Shown here in pieces: positions 8,170 through 15,423 of a DNA stretch of 64,000 nt. The stretch's first letter is position 1. Each line of letters starts with the position of its first letter. A program made the translations under genes and the position numbers. Source of the stretch: CAYTGR01 sp964437445 (GTDB lineage Bacteria > Chloroflexota > Anaerolineae > B4-G1 > SLSP01); NCBI GenBank assembly GCA_964437445.1, contig CAYTGR010000021.1, positions 1 through 64,000 of the forward strand. The letters are read 5' to 3'. The notes under the pieces were generated by a model. That model saw nothing but the letters and a program-made list of their open reading frames with translations. It was not told the origin of the DNA and did not search any database.

Positions 8170-9599
8170 GTCGGTGTCTCCTCTCCGGGCTGTGTTAAGG
8201 CTGCCACGATGGTCTCCATCTTCATCGCCCGCGAGCCTTTGACCAGCACGACATCGCCGGGCTGAATCAACGCCTGCAACAACGCAATGGCCGTCGGGGC
8301 GTCATCCAGGGCGTGGACCTGCGCGGCCGGCAGGCCGCTGGCGCGCGCCTCCTCGGCGATCCAGCGGGCGCGCGGCCCCACGGTGACCAGCGTGTGGACC
8401 ACCCCCGCTGCCCGGCCGCCGACTTTGCGGTGGCCCTCCTCTTCGTAAGGTCCCAGCTCCAGCATATCGCCCAGCACAGCGATCTTGCGGCCGTCCAGAT
8501 CATGCAGCAGGTTGAGCGCGGCGAGCGTGGAAGGTGGGCTGGCATTGTAGGTGTCATCAATGATCAGCGAATTGCGAAGGCCGGGCACCGTCACTAACCG
8601 CAGCTGTGCACCGGGAGTCCGCAACCCTTCGCTGATCTCTTGCCAGTCAACCCCCTCGATCAACCCCACCGCCGCCGCCCGTAGCACCGTGTGGACGCTG
8701 TGTTGTCCCAGCAACGGAACCCGCAAGTGCACCTTTTCCTTGCCGTAGTGCAGCCGGACGCGGATGCCCTCCAGTCCCAAACTCTCCACCTCATCGGCCC
8801 AGAGGTCCGCCTCCTGGGTCAGGCCGTAATAGAAAACCCGCGCCGCCGTCGCCTCCGCCATCGCCCGCACGCGCGGATCATCGTGGTTGAGGACGGCGAC
8901 GCCCGCCGGAGCCGGCGGCAGGGCCTCCACCAGTTCCCGCTTACCCAGCGCAATGGCCTCCAGGCTGCCGGCCCGCTCGGCGTGCACCGGCTCCACGTTG
9001 GTGACGACCCCCACGTGCGGTTGCGCGATCCCGGCTAACGCGCGGATGTCGCCGCGCACGTACATCCCCATCTCCAATACCACCCGCTGGCACGCATCGG
9101 TGAGCGCCAACAACGTCAACGGGAGACCAAGCTCGTTGTTGTACGACCCCTCACTCCTGGCCGTCTGGTACCGGCGCGCCAGCACCCGCGCCACCGCCTC
9201 TTTCGTCGTCGTCTTACCCACGCTACCGGTGATGCCAATGACGCGCGGGTGGAGTTGACGCCGCCAGTAAGCGGCCGCGCCCTGCAACGCCTGCAACACC
9301 GACGGCACCCGGATCACCAACGGTGTCGCCAGATCCACCGGTGACGTACCGGCAGTCAGGTCTAACACGGGGGCCTCTACTGCCACCGGGCGCTCCACTA
9401 CCGCCGCCAGCGCGCCATGCCGGAGAGCATCCCCCACAAAGTCATGCCCGTCGACCTTCTCGCCTTGGAAAGCGAAGAAGACCGTCCCCAGCCCGGCCTT
9501 GCGGGAATCAATCACCGGCATGACCGGCTGCGCCAGTCCGGCCGGTCGCCGGGCACCCAACCCCTCCAATAAATCGGCTAACGTTAAACGTTTGGTCAT
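8148..9599 (-). CDS. murF: UDP-N-acetylmuramoyl-tripeptide--D-alanyl-D-alanine ligase MurF
   Basis: Cytoplasmic Mur ligase adding the D-Ala-D-Ala dipeptide. 483 residues from the ATG at 9599 (MTKRLTLADLLEGL); a TTG at 9605 would add two. N-terminal substrate domain with VIDSRKAGLGTVFFAFQGEKVDGHDF, ATP loop GITGSVGKTTTKEAVARVL near residue 120, SYNNELGLPLTLL, and C-terminal IIDDTYNASPPSTLAALNLL and VLGDMLELGPYEEEGHRKVG blocks typical of MurF. Lies 12 nt after the ftsI stop. Confidence 0.96.
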   Translation of the reverse strand: MTKRLTLADLLEGLGARRPAGLAQPVMPVIDSRKAGLGTVFFAFQGEKVDGHDFVGDALRHGALAAVVERPVAVEAPVLDLTAGTSPVDLATPLVIRVPSVLQALQGAAAYWRRQLHPRVIGITGSVGKTTTKEAVARVLARRYQTARSEGSYNNELGLPLTLLALTDACQRVVLEMGMYVRGDIRALAGIAQPHVGVVTNVEPVHAERAGSLEAIALGKRELVEALPPAPAGVAVLNHDDPRVRAMAEATAARVFYYGLTQEADLWADEVESLGLEGIRVRLHYGKEKVHLRVPLLGQHSVHTVLRAAAVGLIEGVDWQEISEGLRTPGAQLRLVTVPGLRNSLIIDDTYNASPPSTLAALNLLHDLDGRKIAVLGDMLELGPYEEEGHRKVGGRAAGVVHTLVTVGPRARWIAEEARASGLPAAQVHALDDAPTAIALLQALIQPGDVVLVKGSRAMKMETIVAALTQPGEETPTWGLRWS

Positions 9600-9611
9600 C
9601 TTCAATCCAGC

Positions 9612-11348
9612 TTACCGATTGCTCATTGCTACATCCGCCGGTGGGATGCCCAGTAAGACAAATAGCCGCGTGGCGAGCTTCTGAAAAACCGGCGCTGCCG
9701 TCATGGAGCCCCAACGCATAGTATAGGGCACATCCGGCCGGTCCAGCTTCACCAGGATCAACACTTGCGGATCGGGCAACGGGCCATACCCCACGAAGGA
9801 GACAATCACGTCCTCCGGCTCGTAGCCACCGACGCCGGGGATCTGAGCCGTGCCCGTTTTGCCGGCGATGCGATAGCCCTCCACCAGCGCTTCCGGGACC
9901 TCTTTGGCGACCGCGTTGGCCAGCAGGCCGGAGACCACCCGCGCCGTCTCCGCCGAGACCGGTTGCCCCAACGGTCGGGGCGGGATAGGGACCACACTGC
10001 CGTCCGGGTAGCGCCGCTCGGCGACGATGTGCGGCTGCATCATCACACCGTCGTTTGCCAGCGCGGCGGCGGCGGTCGCCATCTGCAACGGCGTCACGGC
10101 GATGCCCTGCCCGAAAGCGTTGGTGGCCAGGTACGAATCCGCCCAATCCCAGTCGGTTGAGGTGTGAACCAGCCCCGCGGCCTCGTTGCTCACCTCCACA
10201 CCGGTCGGCTGCCCAAAACCAAACGCTTTCACATACTTGTAGAACAGCTCCGGTCCCAGCACCTGAGTGGAGAGGGTGGCTGCGCCCACATTCAACGAGT
10301 GCGACAACAGCCCCTGCAAATTCTGCTGGCCATAAGCACCGCCGCTCCAGTTGCGAACGATGATCCCGCCGTACTCCAGCCCCCCCCGGTCCTGGTACGA
10401 CCAATCCAGAGTAGCGCGGCCTGAATCCACCGCCGCCGCCACCGTGATGATCTTAAAGACCGAGCCCGGCTCGTAAGGGATACTCACCGCCGGGTCCTGG
10501 AAAATTTTAGCGTTATCCACCGCGTAATCGGCGTAGCGATACGGCTCATAAGTCGGCCGGTTGGCTATCGCCAGCAGCTCGCCCGTGCGCGGATTCATCA
10601 CGATAATCGTGCCGCTCTCCGCTTTGTACTCGCGCAGCGCATTATCCAGCTCGCCTTCCACGTAAGCCTGGATCGTCCGATCTATCGTCAGCCGGAGGTC
10701 GGTACCGGGATAGGGCAGCCCCCCCTCCTGGGCCATGTCGCTGGGCAACGGGCTGTTGTTGCCGCCTACCACACCGATACGGGCTACCGTTTCGCCCTGC
10801 AAGAAGCGCCGCTGGTAGGCCTGCACACCGTAACCGCGCCCATCCTGGTTCACAAACCCCAAAGTATGCGCTGCAAGTGCGCCCTCAGCGTAGTAACGCT
10901 CCCAGGTCGGCGTCAAGGTGAGCCAGGGCCAGTTCAGCGCCTCAATCTGCTCCGCCGACTCGGCAGGAATGTGCTTGGCCAGCATCCGCCAGACCAGTCC
11001 CTCGGATTCAGCCGGGGCAGTCAGGTCTGCCACCAGCTCACTTTCCGGCCGGTTGAGCAGCGAGGCCAGTTGCCGGGCCGCTTCCAACGGGTCGCGTACC
11101 AGGTTGACTTCAGCCCCCACATCGTAAACCGGGACGTTGCCCACCAGCAGGTTACCGTTGCGGTCGCGGATGGAGCCCCACGGCGGTTCAGGTAGCGCGT
11201 ACTGGCGGCGCACCAGGTCCTCTACCTCGGTCTGGTAACGCGGGTGCTCCATGATCTGCAGCCGCACGAGCTGCACCACCACCGGCAGGAGCAAGGCGAT
11301 CAACAACGTCGCCACTAAACGCAGTCGGGCATCAGGACCCCGTAACAT
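9612..11348 (-). CDS. ftsI: Class B penicillin-binding protein (FtsI/PBP3-type)
   Basis: Septal transpeptidase that cross-links peptidoglycan with FtsW. About 578 residues: one N-terminal TM (residues about 11-30), a dimerisation domain from about residue 40 (GSIRDRNGNLLVGN) and a C-terminal transpeptidase domain. Active-site motifs: SxxK in EPGSVFKI, SxN in SHSLNVG, KTG in AGKTGTAQIPG. There are no PASTA repeats after the transpeptidase domain; the protein ends soon after it. The ATG at 11348 sits just after the ftsL TGA (TGACGATG), giving coupling; a TTG two codons upstream is less likely. Confidence 0.95.
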   Translation of the reverse strand: MLRGPDARLRLVATLLIALLLPVVVQLVRLQIMEHPRYQTEVEDLVRRQYALPEPPWGSIRDRNGNLLVGNVPVYDVGAEVNLVRDPLEAARQLASLLNRPESELVADLTAPAESEGLVWRMLAKHIPAESAEQIEALNWPWLTLTPTWERYYAEGALAAHTLGFVNQDGRGYGVQAYQRRFLQGETVARIGVVGGNNSPLPSDMAQEGGLPYPGTDLRLTIDRTIQAYVEGELDNALREYKAESGTIIVMNPRTGELLAIANRPTYEPYRYADYAVDNAKIFQDPAVSIPYEPGSVFKIITVAAAVDSGRATLDWSYQDRGGLEYGGIIVRNWSGGAYGQQNLQGLLSHSLNVGAATLSTQVLGPELFYKYVKAFGFGQPTGVEVSNEAAGLVHTSTDWDWADSYLATNAFGQGIAVTPLQMATAAAALANDGVMMQPHIVAERRYPDGSVVPIPPRPLGQPVSAETARVVSGLLANAVAKEVPEALVEGYRIAGKTGTAQIPGVGGYEPEDVIVSFVGYGPLPDPQVLILVKLDRPDVPYTMRWGSMTAAPVFQKLATRLFVLLGIPPADVAMSNR

Positions 11349-11350
11349 CG

Positions 11351-11716
11351 TCAAGGCTCCTTGGCGTCAGGCGCGACACCGGCGGCCTGCACCGGGGGGG
11401 CCGGCCAGAGATAATCCACCTGCTCCGCCGGCTGGTATCCCAGCGCGATGGATCGCTGTTGCAACACCGGGATGGAGCTCTGGCGGGCAATCTCCACCGT
11501 CAGCGCCTGGTTGGCGCGCTGCTGTTGCAACCACTCCTGCTCCAGCGTCCACGCCTGGCTGGAAAGGTGGACGTTGGAGGCCAACAGGCTCAGATAGCTG
11601 GCGGCGAGCAGAACGACCACCCCCACCACGGAGAGGAAAAGTAATGCCAGCGCCCGATCCCGCTGCTCGCGCCGTTTCGGTACCCCATGCGTCTGTTGCT
11701 GCCATAAAACGCTCAT
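11351..11716 (-). CDS. ftsL: FtsL-like septum protein
   Basis: 121 residues with the FtsL/DivIC layout: a short basic cytoplasmic N-terminus (VPKRREQRDR), one TM at about residues 23-46 (ALALLFLSVVGVVVLLAASY) and a heptad-like extracytoplasmic helix (SSQAWTLEQEWLQQQRANQALTVEIARQ). Sequence is poorly conserved in this family, so the call rests on topology and on the position between rsmH and ftsI. Starts at ATG 11716 next to the assembly gap. Confidence 0.8.
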   Translation of the reverse strand: MSVLWQQQTHGVPKRREQRDRALALLFLSVVGVVVLLAASYLSLLASNVHLSSQAWTLEQEWLQQQRANQALTVEIARQSSIPVLQQRSIALGYQPAEQVDYLWPAPPVQAAGVAPDAKEP

Positions 11717-11725
11717 GTTACCCCT

Positions 11726-11765
11726 CAGCGATTAGCATTCAGCCATCAGCCTTCAGCGGTCAGCC
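11726..11765. repeat. Low-complexity TCAGC-rich repeat at the gap edge
   Basis: A run of near-identical words (CATCAGCC, TTCAGCGG, TCAGCC) abuts the N run and is the likely reason the assembly broke here. It lies between ftsL and the missing 3' end of rsmH. Confidence 0.6.
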
Positions 11766-11865
11766 NNNNNNNNNNNNNNNNNNNNNNNNNNNNNNNNNNN
11801 NNNNNNNNNNNNNNNNNNNNNNNNNNNNNNNNNNNNNNNNNNNNNNNNNNNNNNNNNNNNNNNNN
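11766..11865. other. Assembly gap (100 N)
   Basis: Exactly 100 N, the usual placeholder for a join of unknown true length. It removes the 3' end of rsmH and the start of the rsmH-ftsL spacer. Confidence 0.99.
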
Positions 11866-12698
11866 GTGCAGATCGGCTGCTGAGGCGGGCAGATGCAGGT
11901 CCGCTCTTCCCGCTGCATGAACTGCTTGACGATGCGATCCTCCAGCGAATGGAAGGTAATCACCGCCAGACGCCCCCCCGGTTTGAGCAGCGCCACCGCC
12001 TGGGGCAGCGCCGCCGCCAGCGCCTCCAGCTCCTCATTCACCGCGATCCGCAACGCCTGGAAGGTGCGCGTCGCCGGGTGGAGCTCGCCACGCGGCCGTC
12101 CCACCGCCGCCACGATGACCTCGGCCAGATGCGTTGTGCTGCGGATCGGGCGGGCCGCGACGATGGCCTGCGCGATCCGCCGGCTGCGCGGCTCCTCGCC
12201 GTATTCCCACAACAGCAACGCTAATTCCGTTTCCGGCAAACCGTTCACCAGCGTGGCTGCCGTCGGGGCGTCGCCGGTCGGATCAAAGCGCATATCCAGC
12301 GGCCCCTCGGTTCGGAAGGCGAAACCGCGCGCCGGCTCGTCCACCTGCCAGGACGAAAATCCCAAGTCAAAGAGCACGCCATCTACCAACGGCCAGCCCA
12401 TTGCCGTGGCGACCGCCGCCAGATGAATGTAAGAGCTATGCTGAACATTGGCCCGCGCCCCAAAGGGCTCTAACCGCTCCGCGGCCCGTTGGGCCGCCGC
12501 CGGATCCCGATCCAGCCCCAACAGCTCGCCCTGTGGAGCACTCGCGGTCAGAATCGCGGCCGCATGGCCCCCGCCGCCCACCGTGGCGTCAATATAGCGA
12601 CCGCCGGGCCGAACCGCCAGCCCTTGCAGGACTTCCGACAGGAGCACCGGGACGTGCCCCGCGGCCAAACGAGGCTTTAGATTTGCAGGTGCTCCCAT
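11866..12698 (-). CDS. rsmH: 16S rRNA (cytosine(1402)-N4)-methyltransferase RsmH, 3' end in gap
   Basis: SAM-dependent rRNA methyltransferase (formerly MraW). About 277 codons are readable before the N run; families are about 300-320 residues, so only the C-terminal tail is missing. Motifs: HVPVLLSEVLQGL at the N-terminus, SAM loop YIDATVGGGGHAAAIL near residue 36, VDGVLFDLGFSSWQVDEPARGFAF, and GGRLAVITFHSLEDRIVKQFM before the characteristic CICPPQQPIC. The ATG at 12698 overlaps the end of mraZ by 22 nt. The break is an assembly artefact rather than a pseudogene as far as can be seen. Confidence 0.95.
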
Positions 12699-13114
12699 AG
12701 CGCCGGGTCTGCGTCTAACATCTCAGCCTGACGGGCGTTTTCCTCAGCCCAGCGCTCCGGGCTCCAGAGCTCCATAAAGCGATCCAAACCCACGATGACC
12801 ACTTCAGCGGCGGGACCCAGCTCGGCATGGTCGCGCAACCGGTCCGGCACCAGAATCCGTCCCTGGCGATCCGGCACTGCATCCACGGCATCAGCAAAGA
12901 ACAGACGCCGCAAGGCGCGGCCTTGAGGATCTGTGATGGGGAGCACATTGACTTTCTGGGCAATCTCCTGCCAGACCGCCATGGGATAAACGGCCAGACA
13001 GCGATCCAACCCCCGGGTGAGCACCAGGCCCTCGGCCAGCGCCTCCCGAAAGCGAGCCGGGATGGTAATGCGCCCTTTGTCATCTAAGGTGTAAACGTAT
13101 TGGCCCAAGAACAT
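12677..13114 (-). CDS. mraZ: Transcriptional regulator MraZ
   Basis: First gene of the dcw operon. Two SpoVT/AbrB-like half domains: MFLGQYVYTLDDKGRITIPARFREAL at the N-terminus and RQGRILVPDRLRDHAEL around residues 88-104. I choose ATG 13114, which gives the canonical MFLGxYxxxLDDKGR start and has GGGGAG upstream; ATG 13132 would add six residues and lacks a good ribosome site. Family knowledge: MraZ binds TGGG-type repeats in its own promoter and represses the operon; such boxes are visible at 13168-13203. Confidence 0.96.
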   Translation of the reverse strand: MFLGQYVYTLDDKGRITIPARFREALAEGLVLTRGLDRCLAVYPMAVWQEIAQKVNVLPITDPQGRALRRLFFADAVDAVPDRQGRILVPDRLRDHAELGPAAEVVIVGLDRFMELWSPERWAEENARQAEMLDADPALWEHLQI

Positions 13115-13167
13115 ATGTTCTATACTCCCCATTCACAGCGCTGAAAAAGGAGAAAAACTACAAAGAT

Positions 13168-13203
13168 TCCCCACTACGCTCCATTTTAACCCACATTTTG
13201 CCA
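13168..13203 (-). promoter_or_regulatory. Putative MraZ operator: four TGG boxes, 10-nt period
   Basis: On the minus strand TGG starts at 13203, 13193, 13183 and 13173 (TGGCA, TGGGT, TGGAG, TGGGG), spaced exactly 10 nt apart. This matches the known MraZ box arrangement (TGGGN separated by 5 nt). The array begins 2 nt downstream of the -10, so a bound MraZ would cover the transcription start. Confidence 0.75.
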
Positions 13204-13204
13204 C

Positions 13205-13233
13205 ATTATACACCACTTCTCCCGCAAATGCAA
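13205..13233 (-). promoter_or_regulatory. dcw operon promoter (sigma-70 type)
   Basis: TTGCAT (13233-13228), 17-nt spacer, TATAAT (13210-13205) on the minus strand, about 90 nt upstream of the mraZ start. Confidence 0.8.
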
Positions 13234-13305
13234 TAGGGAATCTAAACTGAAAATGACAATTGAGTAAAGATTTGGGAAATGGGGTGTAACACTCCCGCAA
13301 GGCAT

Positions 13306-13333
13306 TTGGTTTCCCCGGCAACCGGGCTATAAT
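13306..13333 (+). promoter_or_regulatory. Promoter of the nurA operon
   Basis: TTGGTT (13306-13311), 16-nt spacer, TATAAT (13328-13333). Divergent from the dcw promoter. The expected start of transcription near 13340 puts the mini-ORF at 13370 about 30 nt into the leader. Confidence 0.65.
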
Positions 13334-13369
13334 AAACCCAGGCCAATCATGGTTCAGGCTGGAGTTACC

Positions 13370-13399
13370 ATGGCCTGGCATCCACCAGCGGGAATATGA
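13370..13399 (+). repeat. Leader unit copy g: 9-codon mini-ORF (MAWHPPAGI)
   Basis: The only plus-strand copy. ATG at 13370 with GGCTGGAG upstream, TGA at 13397-13399. It is followed by ATGAAAACAGGTTCGTAG (MKTGS), by repeat R3 and by TTATTTTCAGGGGAGG just before the nurA ATG at 13492, 122 nt downstream. It lies on the same strand as the gene it precedes, as all other copies do. Confidence 0.6.
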
Positions 13400-13412
13400 T
13401 GAAAACAGGTTC

Positions 13413-13462
13413 GTAGTGACGCGCTTCAGCGCGGCTAAGACGGCGCTAAAGCGCCTCACTAC
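13413..13462. repeat. Double-hairpin repeat, copy R3 (inverted orientation)
   Basis: GTAGTGA / TCACTAC ends with inner palindromes GCGCTTCAGCGC and GGCGCTAAAGCGCC, in the opposite orientation to R2 and R6. It sits between mini-ORF g and nurA, so orientation follows the host transcript. Confidence 0.85.
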
Positions 13463-13491
13463 AAACTTTTCACGTTATTTTCAGGGGAGGT

Positions 13492-14670
13492 ATGATGCTC
13501 TCTTTGCCCGGTCTGGGCACTGCCCTGGAAGGTTTGATTCAGCAGGCCACCGCCGCTGACCGGCAGCGGGCGGAGGCGGTGGCGACGGCCTGGCAATGGC
13601 TCCAGGCGGCGCCCCCGGCAGCAGCGCTGCGCGAGCATGTGCAGCCGCTGCTCGGCACGCCCTGGGAGGGAGCGCTGCCGGCCACCGACGCGCCGCTGGC
13701 CGGGCACGAGCCCACGCCGCCCCTGCCCCCCCAGACGACGATCATCGGCGTGGATGGCTCCCAAATCCTGCCGGACCGGCACGCGCCCATCCCCTACGCC
13801 CTGCTCCAGGTCGGCGGGCTGATCTTCCGCTACAACGGGCAAGCGCCGCAACCGGTCAGCCAGGCCCGGCTCTATTACGAGGAAAGCGAACTCTACGACG
13901 AGCGGACCGATCTGCCGGTCACGCCCGGCCGGTGGGGGATGCGCCGCACCCTGTGGGAACTGGAATATCTGGCCGGGCTGGCCGAAGCCGAACGCACCGC
14001 CCAGGCCGGCCCGCCCTTGCTGGCCTGCACCGACGGGCCGCTGCTGTGGGCCTACCCGGAACGCGCCCCCGAGGAGATCACCGCTTTTCATGCCTACCTG
14101 GCGGCGCTGAAAAGGCTCCAGGCCGCCGGCGCGCTGCCCATCGGCTACGTGGAACGGCCGGCCGGCCGGCTACTGGTGGAGCTGCTCTGGGCCGGCCGGC
14201 TGCCTGCCGCTGAACTCACCACCCGGGTTGACCAGAACCCACTGCGCCGCCTGAACGACCGCGACCTGATGGCCCACCTCCTGGCACCCGGCGAGCGTTC
14301 CGTCTGGTTGGAGCGCGTCTCGCTCACCAACCAGGCCCACGGGCAGCGCGGTCAGACCATCTGGTGTTGTTATCTCAACGTCGGGGAGCCGGATTACCCG
14401 GTCATTGCGCGGGTAGAGGCCCCGGCCTGGGCCGTCCGGCAGCCGGGGACCACCGAGGCCCTCCACGCCGCGCTGGTGCAGCAGGCGCAGCTGTTAGAGG
14501 GGTACCCTTACGTCCTGGCGCGCGCCCACGAAATCGCTCTGGTCTCCACCGAGGATAAAGTAGCTCTGGAAAGCGCCATCTTCCGCCGCCTCTGGGAGCA
14601 GGGTGTGCACGTGCGCCCCTCGGAAAAGGCCCGGCAGAAGAGCGCCCTGGGCAAAAAAAGCCGCACCTGA
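13492..14670 (+). CDS. nurA: NurA-domain nuclease
   Basis: 392 residues. NurA is a 5'-3' nuclease that acts with the HerA hexameric helicase in DNA end processing. Evidence: the catalytic GVDGSQ block at residues 86-91 preceded by a beta strand (TTII), then FRYNG, TDGPLLWAYPE near residue 182, GYVERPAGRLLVELL near residue 218, and a C-terminal half with ALVSTEDKVALESAIFRRLW, all in the order found in bacterial NurA-domain proteins. Ribosome site CAGGGGAGG lies directly before two consecutive ATG codons (13492, 13495). The basic tail ARQKSALGKKSRT is unstructured. It heads a three-gene plus-strand group; HerA itself is not in the window. Confidence 0.85.
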   Translation: MMLSLPGLGTALEGLIQQATAADRQRAEAVATAWQWLQAAPPAAALREHVQPLLGTPWEGALPATDAPLAGHEPTPPLPPQTTIIGVDGSQILPDRHAPIPYALLQVGGLIFRYNGQAPQPVSQARLYYEESELYDERTDLPVTPGRWGMRRTLWELEYLAGLAEAERTAQAGPPLLACTDGPLLWAYPERAPEEITAFHAYLAALKRLQAAGALPIGYVERPAGRLLVELLWAGRLPAAELTTRVDQNPLRRLNDRDLMAHLLAPGERSVWLERVSLTNQAHGQRGQTIWCCYLNVGEPDYPVIARVEAPAWAVRQPGTTEALHAALVQQAQLLEGYPYVLARAHEIALVSTEDKVALESAIFRRLWEQGVHVRPSEKARQKSALGKKSRT

Positions 14671-14696
14671 GCCTGAAGCCCGGCGCGCTCACATTT

Positions 14697-14775
14697 CACG
14701 TCTCACGTCTTACGTTTCACGTTTCACGTCTCACGTTTCACGTTTCACGTCTTACGTTTCACGTCTTACGTCTTA
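14697..14775. repeat. 7-bp tandem repeat (CACGTYT)n
   Basis: Eleven heptamers of the form CACGTTT, CACGTCT, TACGTTT or TACGTCT in tandem between nurA and the next gene. The reverse complement of the same heptamer is arrayed at 28760-28811. Confidence 0.9.
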
Positions 14776-14788
14776 ATCAGGAGGCACC

Positions 14789-15415
14789 ATGTCCACCAAC
14801 GCTACCACCCTGGCTATCGGCACCGTGCTGCGGGCCGACATCCGTGGCTTTGTCGTCGCCTCGCGCATCCCGGAGCCGGATGTGCCCACCTTCGGCACCT
14901 TCGTCCGCGCTCCCATCCAGCAGCAACAGGCCTGGCTGGTTGGGCTGGTCTACGACATCCGCTTACAGGATGATCCCTTTCTGCGGGGGCTGGCGGCGAC
15001 GCTGGTGGAAGGGCAGCCCGGCGCGGCCGAGGTGATCGCCGACCAGCGGGAGGTCCGCCTCCTGCCGGTGGAGATCAGCGTGACGGCCGTGGGCTATTGC
15101 ACAGGTTCCCACTATCACTATGGGCTGCCGCCCCAACCGCCGATGATCCTGCACCGCATCACCGTCTGCACCCCGGAGGAGGTATGCCAGATCACCGCCC
15201 ACCCCGACTTCCTGCGCCTGCTGCTGGAAAGCCGCGACATCCCGACCGATGAGCTGATCACCGTGGCGCTCACCCGCGCCGCCGCGCTGCGTCCCGCCGA
15301 AGAACGCGAACCCTACCTGCTGGACGCCGCTCGCTATCTGGCGCGCCAGCTGGGGCGCGAGCCGCTCCGCCTGGAGACATTGCTACGGCGGCTGCAAGCC
15401 ACCCTTAACTATTGA
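14789..15415 (+). CDS. Probable stand-alone HAS-barrel protein
   Basis: 208 residues, soluble. The N-terminal part (TLAIGTVLRADIRGFVVASRIPEPDVPTFGTFVRAP, then WLVGLVYDIRLQDDPFLRGLA) has the alternating beta pattern of the HAS barrel that opens HerA-type ATPases, but no P-loop follows. The C-terminal half is helical (LRLLLESRDIPTDELITVALTRAAAL). The ATG at 14789 has AGGAGGCACC upstream. Placed directly after nurA, it may be the barrel part of a HerA split from its motor, or a HerA/NurA partner. Family call is by pattern only. Confidence 0.55.
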   Translation: MSTNATTLAIGTVLRADIRGFVVASRIPEPDVPTFGTFVRAPIQQQQAWLVGLVYDIRLQDDPFLRGLAATLVEGQPGAAEVIADQREVRLLPVEISVTAVGYCTGSHYHYGLPPQPPMILHRITVCTPEEVCQITAHPDFLRLLLESRDIPTDELITVALTRAAALRPAEEREPYLLDAARYLARQLGREPLRLETLLRRLQATLNY

Positions 15416-15423
15416 GGAGCCCT

